This document shows, piece by piece, positions 14,917 to 23,609 of a stretch of 64,000 bases of DNA. Numbering within the stretch: position 1 is the first letter of the stretch; every line of letters starts with the position of its first letter. This DNA comes from Paludibacter jiangxiensis (lineage in GTDB: Bacteria > Bacteroidota > Bacteroidia > Bacteroidales > Paludibacteraceae), in the NCBI RefSeq assembly GCF_001618385.1, contig NZ_BDCR01000002.1, positions 186,001 to 250,000 of the forward strand. The letters run 5' to 3'. The position numbers and the translations under genes were made by a program. The notes beneath the pieces were generated by a model. It did no database searches, was not told the origin of the DNA, and saw only the letters and a program-made list of their open reading frames with translations.

Positions 14917-16704
14917 ATGAAGATTCTGCTTGTTACTCCTCCGCTTACTCAACTCAATACACCATATCCAGCTACCTGTCATTTACAGGGTTTTCTCCGA
15001 TCACGTGGAATTGATGCCGGACAGATGGATTTGAGTATTGAACTAATTGAGCATCTTTTTACAAGAGAACAGCTTAGCCGGATTTTCCAGGCCGATTTTT
15101 CGGGTAGAAAACTATCCCGACAATCTAAAAATATACTGGAGCAATACGGGTTTTATATACAAACCATTGAACCGGTAATGCGGTTTCTGAGTGGTCGCGA
15201 CAGTAGTCTTGCGCAACGTTTCAGCGATCTTGATTTTTGGCCGCAAAGCAAACGTTTTCCATCGGAAGACGATCTCGAATGGGCTTTTGGTGTTATTGGA
15301 AATCATGATCGGGCAACACACCTCTGCACGCTCTTTCTGAAAGATTTGTGCGATTTTATCAACCAAAACCTTGATCCGAATTTTGAACTGATTCGTTACG
15401 CAGAGTCACTTTGTCTGCGCTTGCCAGAGTTCGTTTCTTTGCAACAAACTTTGCAACAGCCTCCGTCTTTAATCGACCAATTGATGCTGGATGTCTTTGC
15501 GCAAAAGATCAGGGCGTGCAATCCCGAAATGGTTGGTTTTTGCATTCCGTTCCCGGGAAATTTGTATGCCGGTTTGCGTTGCGCGCAATGGCTGCGGAAG
15601 GAATTTCCTTCGGTGAAAATTGTAATGGGAGGGGGCTATGTCAATACCGAATTGCGCAGCATTACCGATCCGACTATTTTTGACTACATTGATTACCTGA
15701 CTTTCGACGATGGCGAGTTACCTTTGTTGCGCCTGATTGAAGGTGGCGAGATGGTGCGGACGCTTTACCGTAACGGAGCTGGCGAGATTGTCAGAGCAAA
15801 TGCTGACAGCAAGGAGAATATTCCGTTTACTGAAACTGCTGCGCCCGATTATGACGGGCTGCTTCACAATAACTATATCAACCTGATAGAGCTGACCAAT
15901 CCGATGCACGCTTTGTGGAGCAACGGGCGCTGGAATAAAATGATGCTGGCGCATGGCTGTTACTGGGGAAAATGTACTTTTTGCGACGGTTCGCTCGATT
16001 ACATCCAACGCTTTGAAATGGCTCCCGTGGAACTGATCGTGGATCGGATGGAAGCCGTGATGCAGCAAACCGGACAGTCGGGATTTCACTTTGTGGATGA
16101 GGCGGCACCTCCGGCTTTATTGCGAAAATTGAGCGAGGAGATTTTGCGTCGCAAACTGACGGTAAGCTATTGGACCAATGTTCGTTTTGAAAAGTCGTAC
16201 ACTCCGGAGCTGTGTTACCTGATGGCAAAATCGGGTTGCATTGCTATTTCGGGAGGATTGGAGGTGGCTTCGCCCCGCATCCTGAAGATGATAAATAAAG
16301 GCATTACCATAGAAACAGCACGCGAAAGCATGAAGAACTTTGCCAACGCCGGCATAATGACGCATGCTTACCTGATGTATGGTTTCCCAACGGAAACGGC
16401 ACAGGAAACGGTAGATTCTCTTGAGGTGGTGCGCGATTTGTTTGCTAACGGCTGGCTGCAATCGGCTTTTTGGCATCGCTACGCAATGACGGCTCACAGT
16501 CCTTCGGGTCTCAACCCCGAAAGTGTAGGGGCAAAGCACGTTAGCATTTCTGCCGGCACTTTTGCCAACAACGAAATTCCTTTTACGACTCCACACGAGA
16601 TTGATCTGGATTATTACGGAGAGGGGCTTAATCTGGCAACCTACAACTATATGCAGGGCGCAGGCTTTGATATGCCGATCAAAAAATGGTTTGTGCGAAA
16701 GTGA
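14917..16704 (+). CDS. B12-binding domain radical SAM protein
   Basis: This 595-residue protein has an N-terminal region that continues into a cobalamin-binding-like Rossmann domain (about residues 200-260, with VKIVMGGGYVNTEL). A radical SAM domain follows. The cluster-binding Cys are at 348, 353 and 356 in HGCYWGKCTFC, spaced CX4CX2C rather than the usual CX3CX2C. Further family segments are SGGLEVASPRILKMINKGIT and AYLMYGFPTET. Such proteins use a [4Fe-4S] cluster, S-adenosylmethionine and often cobalamin for methylation or rearrangement. The substrate is unknown and no partner gene is adjacent. A bidirectional terminator follows. Confidence 0.85.
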   Translation: MKILLVTPPLTQLNTPYPATCHLQGFLRSRGIDAGQMDLSIELIEHLFTREQLSRIFQADFSGRKLSRQSKNILEQYGFYIQTIEPVMRFLSGRDSSLAQRFSDLDFWPQSKRFPSEDDLEWAFGVIGNHDRATHLCTLFLKDLCDFINQNLDPNFELIRYAESLCLRLPEFVSLQQTLQQPPSLIDQLMLDVFAQKIRACNPEMVGFCIPFPGNLYAGLRCAQWLRKEFPSVKIVMGGGYVNTELRSITDPTIFDYIDYLTFDDGELPLLRLIEGGEMVRTLYRNGAGEIVRANADSKENIPFTETAAPDYDGLLHNNYINLIELTNPMHALWSNGRWNKMMLAHGCYWGKCTFCDGSLDYIQRFEMAPVELIVDRMEAVMQQTGQSGFHFVDEAAPPALLRKLSEEILRRKLTVSYWTNVRFEKSYTPELCYLMAKSGCIAISGGLEVASPRILKMINKGITIETARESMKNFANAGIMTHAYLMYGFPTETAQETVDSLEVVRDLFANGWLQSAFWHRYAMTAHSPSGLNPESVGAKHVSISAGTFANNEIPFTTPHEIDLDYYGEGLNLATYNYMQGAGFDMPIKKWFVRK

Positions 16705-16744
16705 AGTGATAATCTGGCAAGCAAGTAATATTGCATGAATAGAT

Positions 16745-16785
16745 AAAAAGCCGGAATGAAGTTCTGAACCTCATTTCGGCTTTTT
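16745..16785. terminator. Bidirectional terminator
   Basis: AAAAAGCCGGAATGA (16745-16759) pairs with TCATTTCGGCTTTTT (16771-16785) with one G-T pair and an 11-nt loop. It serves the radical SAM gene on the plus strand and the small gene at 16804 on the minus strand. Confidence 0.85.
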
Positions 16786-16803
16786 ATTCCATTGAGAGAA
16801 GAG

Positions 16804-16923
16804 TTATTTCTTCTTCAGATCGTCAACAGTTTTTGTTTCTGTTTCGAGCTGATACGATGGAACGTGTTTGGCATGTTTGCCTGACTTTACTTTCTTGGGC
16901 TGTTTGTTTCCAGATGCTCCCAT
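16804..16923 (-). CDS. Small basic protein of 39 residues with a strong ribosome binding site
   Basis: The frame from 16923 encodes 39 residues rich in Lys, starting MGASGNKQPKKVKSG and ending DDLKKK. A longer frame exists, but this start is chosen because TAGGAGG lies 6 nt upstream, a near-perfect Shine-Dalgarno sequence that is rare in this phylum. It ends close to a good terminator. I do not recognise the protein. Its charge suggests nucleic acid or ribosome binding, which is inference only. Confidence 0.6.
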   Translation of the reverse strand: MGASGNKQPKKVKSGKHAKHVPSYQLETETKTVDDLKKK

Positions 16924-17155
16924 ATTAAAACCTCCTATTTTATAAATAAAACATTGTATAATATGGAGTCGCGTTCGGTTATGAATCATAGCTGGACTGT
17001 GCTCCGTGGCTATTTAAAGCAAAAAACAAGCCATATCGAAAAGGTGTAAAATAGGCAGAAAAATGGCGTCATAATGACGCACTATTGTCAAATGGGCACA
17101 GGTTTGCCGATACATGCATGACGATTTTTTGTGTCGGGAAACAGATCATTTTATC

Positions 17156-17163
17156 TATTTTTG
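17156..17163 (+). promoter_or_regulatory. -7 promoter element of the YjbQ gene
   Basis: TATTTTTG fits TAnnTTTG and lies 25 bp before the chosen ATG at 17189. This argues against the longer open frame that starts at 17114. Confidence 0.45.
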
Positions 17164-17188
17164 TGCGTCACTAAAATCGTTTTGTTTT

Positions 17189-17599
17189 ATGGTCTCTCAA
17201 ACTGAATTTTCATTGCGCCCCAAATCCCGTGGGTTTCATCTGGTAACGGACGAAATTGTGCGAAATCTTCCTCCTCTGCCCGAAAGCGGCTTGCTGCACC
17301 TGTTTATTCAGCATACTTCGGCAGCGCTTACCATCAACGAGAATGCCGATCCCGATGTGCAGGTGGATATGGGACGTATTTTTGATCGTTTGGTAAAAGA
17401 AAGCGAGCCTTACTACGAACACACTTTGGAGGGCGATGATGATATGCCTGCTCACGCTAAAACGACACTGGCGGGAGTAGGACTTACGATTCCTATCTCC
17501 CGCCAGCGGTTGAATATCGGTATTTGGCAGGGAATTTATCTCTGCGAATTTCGTAATCACGGCGGAGCACGCCGGATTGTGGCAACGGTATTGAGCTGA
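17189..17599 (+). CDS. YjbQ/UPF0047 family protein
   Basis: This 136-residue single-domain protein matches the YjbQ family, with RGFHLVTDEI at the start, LHLFIQHTSAALTINENADP in the middle and HAKTTLAGVGLTIPIS plus GIYLCEFRNHGG at the end. The conserved His and Asp/Asn residues are present. E. coli YjbQ has weak thiamine phosphate synthase activity, but the true role of the family is not known. The start at 17189 is supported by the promoter and by the family length. It converges on the DUF4197 gene with only 11 bp between the two stops. Confidence 0.88.
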   Translation: MVSQTEFSLRPKSRGFHLVTDEIVRNLPPLPESGLLHLFIQHTSAALTINENADPDVQVDMGRIFDRLVKESEPYYEHTLEGDDDMPAHAKTTLAGVGLTIPISRQRLNIGIWQGIYLCEFRNHGGARRIVATVLS

Positions 17600-17610
17600 A
17601 TTACTTTCGC

Positions 17611-18498
17611 TTATTTTTTATCCAGCAGTCCGAATACGCTTTGGAGGACACTGGTTACACGGGCAGCCGGGTTTTCGCGTATTTTCATCTCCTCGTTGCC
17701 GACAGTTGTAAACAGTCCGTTAAGCGCCTGCTCTGTAACATAACCGCTAAGGTTGGTGTTGACCGGAGCAAGGTTATAGGCGCTTCCTACCAGCGAATTG
17801 GCTACTTTATTATACGCCTTTGTTAGTTTTGCCCATGCATCTGTGGTGGACATGGTGCCAACCAGATTTTTATTCAATGAGGCTTCAACTTTGGGTTGAT
17901 AAGCGGCCGTAAGTTGACTGTATGTGCTCTTTTTTAGATAGTTGGTTGCTCCTGTTTTGTCGCTACCAAACAAAATGGATGTGGCATCAGTAATGCTCAT
18001 ACCTGTAATGGCATTTACGAAAATGGGTTTTGCTTCACCGGCAGCATCTTCTGCAGCACGATTGAGTCGCAGTACCACATCATCAAGAAGGCTTTGGCCA
18101 CCGGGAATCAGTTTGATATTGTTCACCAGGGGATCGGCTTCTTTGGGAAGAAGAATCTTCAATAGAGAATTTCCGAAATATCCGTTTTCTTTATTCAGTG
18201 ATAGAACAGCATTGGTAACACCGGTTACAAGCGCTTCTTTCAGACCTGAAGCAGCGTTACTGTTTGAAGTCGCGGCAGTTGTTGCTGGTGTCGTAGCAGA
18301 AGCTACGTCTGTTTTTGTGGTGGCTGTACTTTTGCTTGTTGTACTGGTGGTTTTTGCTTTGGTAGTCGTTTTTGCAGTCGTGGTTTTTTTAGTGACTTTA
18401 GTAGTCGCTTCCGACTGGCAGAAAGGCATGCCGGCAATGAAAAGGCAAGTGATTGCAAACGCAATCATTTTTTTGAATGTGTTCATTCTGTTGTCCAT
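17611..18498 (-). CDS. DUF4197 protein with a Thr/Lys-rich linker
   Basis: With the start at 18498 the protein has 295 residues. Met5 (18486) is an equally possible start. A signal peptide ends near CQSEA, followed by a low-complexity linker of about 45 residues made mostly of Thr, Lys, Ser and Ala. The DUF4197 domain then fills the rest, with ALVTGVTNAVLSLNKENGYF at its beginning and GNEEMKIRENPAARVTSVLQ at its end. Function is unknown, and the domain is probably periplasmic or outer-membrane attached. A minus-strand TATCTTTG element at 18580-18573 supports the downstream start over the longer frame. Confidence 0.85.
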   Translation of the reverse strand: MDNRMNTFKKMIAFAITCLFIAGMPFCQSEATTKVTKKTTTAKTTTKAKTTSTTSKSTATTKTDVASATTPATTAATSNSNAASGLKEALVTGVTNAVLSLNKENGYFGNSLLKILLPKEADPLVNNIKLIPGGQSLLDDVVLRLNRAAEDAAGEAKPIFVNAITGMSITDATSILFGSDKTGATNYLKKSTYSQLTAAYQPKVEASLNKNLVGTMSTTDAWAKLTKAYNKVANSLVGSAYNLAPVNTNLSGYVTEQALNGLFTTVGNEEMKIRENPAARVTSVLQSVFGLLDKK

Positions 18499-18624
18499 GT
18501 TTAAAAAGCAGGAGGGAATCAAATTGTTTCCCGGTTGCTTCGTGTTTGTGATTTTATTTCTCTTTATGAAGACAAAGATAAAGAAATATTTTGTCAGAAT
18601 GGAGCTTTGAACCGATTGAGGCAA

Positions 18625-19079
18625 TAACCCTTGCCATGTATTGTTCGTACAGCATGTTAAGAATAGCAGAGATTGCGTATTAAATATATAGGCAAAAATA
18701 GCGGCTTAATTTGGAAAGAATGCTACGTCAGATTAGGATTGGCATTGTCCGGTGAGCCAAAAAACAAGAGAGGCAAGCGTAAAATTGTCCATTGTTTGAA
18801 GCTCCTGACGAAAGGAAGGGGCAAGTTTGGACAATTTAGCTTGACGAGCGCCGGTTTTTTGAGCGAAGCGGGCATAGCCTTGGCTTTTTTGCTTCCTTTT
18901 TGTGACAAGACAAAAAGGAAGTCGGGGTTATAGGGGCGGAAGCCCCTTATATAATTCTTCGAATGCGTAGTTCCTGTTAAGAATATGCGACAACTGTTTT
19001 TTATTGAGTTTTTTGCGTAATTTTGCACGCCCGTTTCGGATGAATGGGTTGAATAGCTAACCGTAAGAATAATAGAAAG
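18625..19079. other. Intergenic region with a double-hairpin repeat-like element
   Basis: Overlapping frames exist on both strands but none looks like a gene. The main structure is the pair of hairpins at 18892-18947. A TAATTTTG -7-like element for the TcdA gene lies at 19018-19025. Confidence 0.5.
18892..18947. repeat. Two adjacent hairpins, probably a dispersed repeat
   Basis: CTTCCTTTTTGT (18892-18903) pairs perfectly with ACAAAAAGGAAG (18910-18921). Ten nt later AGGGGC (18932-18937) pairs with GCCCCT (18942-18947) around a GGAA loop. From memory, sequences like this recur in Bacteroidetes intergenic DNA. Only one copy is in the window. Confidence 0.45.
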
Positions 19080-19904
19080 ATGGGTATTGAAAAAGGATTG
19101 TTTCAGCGTACGGAGTTATTGCTGGGTGATGATGTGATGGAGCGTATGGCCAATGCGCGGGTGATTATTTTTGGCGTTGGAGGAGTAGGAAGCTGGTGTG
19201 CCGAGAGTTTGGTACGAACCGGCATTAGGCATCTAACCATCGTCGATTCCGACCGTGTTTGCATGACCAACATCAACCGGCAGTTGCATGCTACCACCAA
19301 AACGGTGGGTGCAGTAAAGACCGAAGTGTTGAAACAGCGCCTCCTCGAAATTAATCCCAAAGCCGAAATTACAGCGATCCAACGTATTTACAACGAAGAA
19401 ACATCCGATTCTTTCGATTTAGCATCCTATCATTTTGTGATCGATGCGATTGATAGCCTTGGCAGTAAAGCCCATCTTATTCGTACCGTTACCCGCACCA
19501 ATGCGGTTCTTTTCTCTTCCATGGGAGCTTCGCTCAAATTGGATCCTACCCGTATTAAGATTGCTGAATTCTGGAAAGTAAACGGCTGTCCTCTTGGGTC
19601 GGCGCTTCGCAAGAAAATCCGTAAGGGAGAGAAACCGGCCAAGAAATTTCTCTGCGTTTATAGCGACGAGCTGCTTCAAAATCGCGGGCAAAAAGCAACC
19701 TGCGGCACCGAAAAATGCCTTTGCCCGAAGGCAGAGGTTGGCCCCGGCGATCCCGAACTGGTGAATCACGAATGGTGCAGCATGAAGGCTCAAATCAACG
19801 GAACGGCTGCGCATATCACGGCTATCTTTGGTTTTACGTTGGCTGGACTGGTAGTTCAGGCTATTAATAGTCAGCAGTACTCAATCGGCAGTGATCAGGA
19901 GTAG
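19080..19904 (+). CDS. tcdA: tRNA threonylcarbamoyladenosine dehydratase
   Basis: This 274-residue ThiF/E1-like enzyme cyclises t6A to ct6A at position 37 of ANN-decoding tRNAs, using ATP. The nucleotide-binding GVGGVGSW is at residues 32-39. The TcdA-type continuation is SWCAESLVRTGIRHLTIVDS and NINRQLHA. The C-terminal half holds the Cys-rich segment (ATCGTEKCLCPKAE) and a final hydrophobic stretch typical of TcdA/CsdL. Length and motif order separate it from ThiF and MoeB. It has its own -7 element and stands alone. Confidence 0.9.
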   Translation: MGIEKGLFQRTELLLGDDVMERMANARVIIFGVGGVGSWCAESLVRTGIRHLTIVDSDRVCMTNINRQLHATTKTVGAVKTEVLKQRLLEINPKAEITAIQRIYNEETSDSFDLASYHFVIDAIDSLGSKAHLIRTVTRTNAVLFSSMGASLKLDPTRIKIAEFWKVNGCPLGSALRKKIRKGEKPAKKFLCVYSDELLQNRGQKATCGTEKCLCPKAEVGPGDPELVNHEWCSMKAQINGTAAHITAIFGFTLAGLVVQAINSQQYSIGSDQE

Positions 19905-19993
19905 AATTAATTGTCTTTTATTGCATAATTCTACAAATCAATATTTTAAGTTGGTTGTTGGCTGCTATTTGCCAATAATCTTTCAGTTGTTCA

Positions 19994-20024
19994 TTGTTCA
20001 AATAAAAAAATAGCAGTACCTTTG
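19994..20024 (+). promoter_or_regulatory. Promoter of the btuB-btuG operon
   Basis: TTG (19994-19996) and TACCTTTG (20017-20024) are separated by 20 nt, a full match to the Bacteroidetes promoter layout. It is placed just upstream of the riboswitch. Confidence 0.75.
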
Positions 20025-20037
20025 TCGTCGCATTGGT

Positions 20038-20270
20038 TCGCTTGTCCGGGTTCCCGGCAGGTGATGAAAAGGGAATCAGGTGTAAGTCCTGAACAGACCC
20101 GCTACTGTAAGTCCTATGCAACGTTTTGGCGCTACTTTAGCCACTGTTTTCAGTCGACAGTACACAGTCGACAGTACACAGATTAATTTCTGAATACTGA
20201 ATACTGAGTACTGAATACTAATTGACGGGAAGGCTGTCCGAAACGGGGATAAGTCAGGAGACCTGCCATG
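20038..20270 (+). ncRNA. Cobalamin riboswitch
   Basis: The conserved segments occur in order: GATGAAAAGGGAAT at 20063-20076, GGTGTAAGTCCTGAACAG shortly after, CCCGCTACTGTAAG at 20098-20111, AGCCACTG at 20139-20146, GGGAAGGC at 20227-20234 and the closing GTCAGGAGACCTGCC at 20253-20267. This is the B12 box layout. It should bind adenosylcobalamin or a related form and lower expression of the downstream uptake genes when B12 is plentiful. The peripheral loop between AGCCACTG and GGGAAGGC is enlarged to about 80 nt by tandem repeats. Confidence 0.92.
20152..20217 (+). repeat. Heptad tandem repeats inside the riboswitch
   Basis: A 14-nt unit (AGTCGACAGTACAC, two related heptads) occurs twice exactly at 20152-20165 and 20166-20179. 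After a 10-nt spacer, four 7-nt units follow at 20190-20217 (CTGAATA, CTGAATA, CTGAGTA, CTGAATA). Confidence 0.85.
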
Positions 20271-20382
20271 CAGTTCACAGTTTAGGCTTTCGAGGAAAGA
20301 GCTTACAACCAAATGAGAATCGGCATAGTTTCCATTTGATTTTTTGCACAACCGCGAAGCTGTTTGTAATTCAAGCAGTTTT

Positions 20383-22401
20383 ATGTTTTTACGTTCTCTT
20401 TGTATCCGTACCTTTTTGCTACGTTCCGGAATTAAATGTTTGGGAATAATGGCGTTGCTGGCGTTTTGTGCTCCGCTTTTTGCCCAGCTCGATTCCGTTC
20501 AGCGCATCCGTGAAGTGGTGGTTACGGCTACTCCTATGCCGCATATCAGCCAAACAGTGACTCCCGTTCAGGTTTTCGATAAAAATTCTATTCAACAATT
20601 CAATGTTCTTCAGCTTTCGGATGTGGTGAAACATTTTACCGGCGTGACGGTGAAGGACTACGGAGGAGTAGGGGGCTTAAAGACTGTTTCCATCCGAGGA
20701 TTGGGCGCTACGCATACCGGTGTGAGTTACGATGGGGTAATGATGGGCGATATCCAAAACGGGCAGGTAGATTTGGGCCGCATGAACCTTTCGAATGTTG
20801 ACGAAGTAGCGCTGGCCAATGGCAGCAATGCCGATTTGCTGCAAAGCGCAAGAGCTATGTCGGCCGGAGGTTTGCTAACGGTACAGAGTGCAAAACCGAA
20901 ACTGGACAGCCTTCATCTGATGAAAACAGATGTTTCGCTCACGGCCGGTTCTTTCGGGTTGTTGCATCCGGCAATAGTGGTGCAGAACAGGCTGTCTGGT
21001 AAACTTCTTTCTTCGGTAATCGCCGATTATCAGTGCACCAACGGACGTTACCCGTTTACGTTTCAAAATGGAAATTTGCTGGAGCATTACAAACGAGCCA
21101 ACAGCGACGTAAAGACTTTTCACGGGGAAGCCAATCTCTATTATCAGCCGGCTGAGGGTCGCGACTGGACATTCAAAGGCTATGCCTATACCAGCACGCG
21201 GGGATTGCCGGGAGCGGTCATTCTCTATAATCCGTTTGCAGCTGCCGGTCAGCGTTTGTGGGAAAACGATTATTTTATGCAATTGCAGTATAAGGTTGCG
21301 CTCTCTTCCACAACCCAATGGAAAACAAGCCTGAAAGCGGATTATTCGGATACCCGTTATGTGGATCCGTATTTCCTGAACTCTACCGGCGGTCTTGATG
21401 ATCGCTACTACCAACAGGAGTATTACCTGACATCTTCTCTTTTCAAAAAAATATCAGACCGGTTGAACGCTTCAGCGGCACTGGATGCTCAATTGAATCA
21501 TCTGACCTCTAATATGACAGACTTCCCGACACCGACCCGTTTTACCGGTTACGGACATGTCACAGGGCGTTATACGTCATCGGCTCTTAAAGTAGAGGCC
21601 TCTTTGCTGGCAACAACGCTTACCGAACATGTTGAACAGGGGACGGCGGCCAATGGGCACAATCGCCTTTCTCCACTGGTTTCTGTTGCATGGCTACCTT
21701 TTAAGGATGACCGCTTGCAATTGCGCGGATTCTATAAGGAGACTTTCCGAATGCCCACGTTCAATGATCTTTATTACAGTAGCATTGGGAACAAGGATTT
21801 GAAGCCCGAAACTGCCCGTCAGTGGAATGCCGGTATCTCTTATCAGAAAAAAACGCCGGATGGTTATTTGGCTTTGTCGCTCGACGGTTATTACAACCGG
21901 GTGTTGAACAAAATTATTGCGGTGCCGGCCAAAGACTTATTTGTGTGGTCGATGCTGAATCTCGGACTGGTAGAGACTACCGGCGCCGATGTGTCGGCGC
22001 GTGGCGGGTATAACTGCTCCCGTTCGTTGCACCTGACGATGGACGTGTCGTACACCTATCAACATGCCGTGGATAAAAGCAATCTGGTCAGCTCCTCGTA
22101 CGGTCAGCTGATAGCGTATAGTCCCGAGCATTCGGGCGTGGCTACCCTCGGCGTACTTACTCCGTTGGTGAACGGTTCTGTCAATTGCATTTTCTCCGGT
22201 TATCGTTATGATTTGAGCCATTCAGTTATTGATGGTTATGCCGAAACCAGTGTGGCGCTCTGGCGTTCGTTTGTGCTGCACCACCTGACTACAGATCTGA
22301 AACTGGAGGTGCTGAACCTGACTGACGAACAGTATGTAATCGTGAAAAATTATCCGATGCCGGGCCGTTCGTGGCGCGTGAGTGTTGGAGTGAAGTTCTG
22401 A
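20383..22401 (+). CDS. btuB: TonB-dependent vitamin B12 outer-membrane receptor
   Basis: The protein has 672 residues from the chosen ATG. A signal peptide ends near CAPLFAQ. The TonB box-like REVVVTATP follows, then the plug domain (VQVFDKNSIQQFNVLQLSDV, TVSIRGLGATHTGVSYDG) and a 22-strand barrel ending in a C-terminal aromatic (WRVSVGVKF). Overall similarity is to BtuB-type receptors, and the cobalamin riboswitch upstream identifies the substrate. It imports corrinoids into the periplasm with TonB energy. A TTG at 20344 or the later Met at 20449 are less likely starts. It is followed after 30 bp by a BtuG-like lipoprotein gene. Confidence 0.9.
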   Translation: MFLRSLCIRTFLLRSGIKCLGIMALLAFCAPLFAQLDSVQRIREVVVTATPMPHISQTVTPVQVFDKNSIQQFNVLQLSDVVKHFTGVTVKDYGGVGGLKTVSIRGLGATHTGVSYDGVMMGDIQNGQVDLGRMNLSNVDEVALANGSNADLLQSARAMSAGGLLTVQSAKPKLDSLHLMKTDVSLTAGSFGLLHPAIVVQNRLSGKLLSSVIADYQCTNGRYPFTFQNGNLLEHYKRANSDVKTFHGEANLYYQPAEGRDWTFKGYAYTSTRGLPGAVILYNPFAAAGQRLWENDYFMQLQYKVALSSTTQWKTSLKADYSDTRYVDPYFLNSTGGLDDRYYQQEYYLTSSLFKKISDRLNASAALDAQLNHLTSNMTDFPTPTRFTGYGHVTGRYTSSALKVEASLLATTLTEHVEQGTAANGHNRLSPLVSVAWLPFKDDRLQLRGFYKETFRMPTFNDLYYSSIGNKDLKPETARQWNAGISYQKKTPDGYLALSLDGYYNRVLNKIIAVPAKDLFVWSMLNLGLVETTGADVSARGGYNCSRSLHLTMDVSYTYQHAVDKSNLVSSSYGQLIAYSPEHSGVATLGVLTPLVNGSVNCIFSGYRYDLSHSVIDGYAETSVALWRSFVLHHLTTDLKLEVLNLTDEQYVIVKNYPMPGRSWRVSVGVKF

Positions 22402-22431
22402 AATTAGAAATCAATTAAATAAAAGTGTGTT

Positions 22432-23496
22432 ATGCAACAATTTAAACTCTTCTTTTTCTTTTTAGCGGCAGTAAGTAGCCTGGCGCTGACTTCGTGTACC
22501 AAAGACGAAACTACGGTGGCCTCCAATGGTAGCGTCTACGTGTTGAATCAGGGAACAATGAACTACAACAACAGTACGGTAACCTCTTACAATATTGACA
22601 AGGCAACCTCTACTATCGACTGGTACAAAGCTCAAAACGGAGTCGGGCTGGGTGATACAGGTAATGATATGGCAGTGTATGGGGGTAAAATCTACATTGT
22701 GGTAAATGTTTCGAGTGTGTTGACGGTTACCGACCTGAATGGAAAGTTCCTGAAAACGATCAGTTTTCAAAACGGCAGCTCTGCCCGTCAGCCCCGTTGT
22801 ATTGCTTTCAATAAAAACAAAGCGTATGTATGCTCTTTCGATGGTTCGGTTGCCCGTATCGACACCACAAGTTTGAGCATTGAAGCCTATGCCACTGCCG
22901 GAGAAAATCCGGATGGTATTTGTGTTGCAAATAATAACCTGTATGTCTCTAACTCCGGCGGCATGAACTATATGACAGGTAACTATGGAACTACAGTGTC
23001 TGTTATTAATATCAGTTCATTTACCGAGACCCAGAAAATTACTGTAAATATGAATCCATTTACCATTCATACAGGCGACGATGGCAATGTTTATGTTCTT
23101 TCGCACGGTAACTATGGTTCTATCGGATCAGAGATACAAATGATTAATCCGCAAACCAATACGGTCGCTAAGACCTATGACAATTCTTCTGCCGCTGATT
23201 TTGCGCTTTCAGGCTCGAAACTCTTCTTCTGCAACTACGATTATGCGGCAAATGCTTCGGTTGTAAAAGTAATGAATGTTTCAACCGGTGCGATTAGCAA
23301 TTTTATTACAGATGGAACCACAGTGCCGTCAGCAAGCAGTATTGCAGTCAATCCGTCCAATGGCGATGTATATGTGACTTCATCTGCCGCCGACTACGTT
23401 TCTAACGGAACGGTTTATTGCTTCGGTTCGACAGGTAAACTGAAATTCTCTTTCGCCAGCGGTGTCAATCCCTGGAAAGTAGTATTTGTGAGATAA
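22432..23496 (+). CDS. btuG: BtuG-like surface lipoprotein, beta-propeller
   Basis: This 354-residue protein has a lipoprotein signal with lipidated Cys22 (LALTSCTKDE). The rest reads as a YncE-like seven-bladed beta-propeller with regular blade motifs (GNDMAVYGGKIYIVVNVSS, CIAFNKNKAYVCSFDGSVAR, GICVANNNLYVSNSGG, SIAVNPSNGDVYVTSS). Bacteroides BtuG2 is a surface propeller lipoprotein that binds cobalamin very tightly and sits on BtuB. The same gene order, signal type and riboswitch control support that role here. The name rests on context plus fold, since propellers are hard to tell apart. A terminator follows at 23610-23637. Confidence 0.78.
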   Translation: MQQFKLFFFFLAAVSSLALTSCTKDETTVASNGSVYVLNQGTMNYNNSTVTSYNIDKATSTIDWYKAQNGVGLGDTGNDMAVYGGKIYIVVNVSSVLTVTDLNGKFLKTISFQNGSSARQPRCIAFNKNKAYVCSFDGSVARIDTTSLSIEAYATAGENPDGICVANNNLYVSNSGGMNYMTGNYGTTVSVINISSFTETQKITVNMNPFTIHTGDDGNVYVLSHGNYGSIGSEIQMINPQTNTVAKTYDNSSAADFALSGSKLFFCNYDYAANASVVKVMNVSTGAISNFITDGTTVPSASSIAVNPSNGDVYVTSSAADYVSNGTVYCFGSTGKLKFSFASGVNPWKVVFVR

Positions 23497-23609
23497 AACT
23501 TATTGCCGGAATGCACAGAAAACCGGCTAAAAATATTTTTGTTTAGTGTTGATGGGTTGTCTGTTGTGAAACAAACGCTTATCGCCCGGACTTGCTCCGG
23601 TGTAAATAG

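Larger units (their letters stand above)
19905..20382. other. Regulatory interval upstream of btuB
   Basis: This 478-bp stretch has no gene. It holds a promoter (19994-20024), a cobalamin riboswitch (about 20038-20270) with tandem repeats inside it, and about 110 bp of leader before the btuB start. Confidence 0.85.

Noticed and set aside
17942-18610. 222-codon open frame on the plus strand
   Set aside because: It is opposite the DUF4197 gene. Its Val/Ala run is the reverse of the Thr/Lys linker codons.
18673-19028. Overlapping frames of about 90-100 codons on both strands
   Set aside because: They cross the paired hairpins and mirror one another. There is no start context or recognisable protein, so the stretch is treated as intergenic.
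20344-20382. TTG start giving a longer btuB product
   Set aside because: The extra residues precede a good signal peptide that starts at 20383, so the ATG there is preferred.
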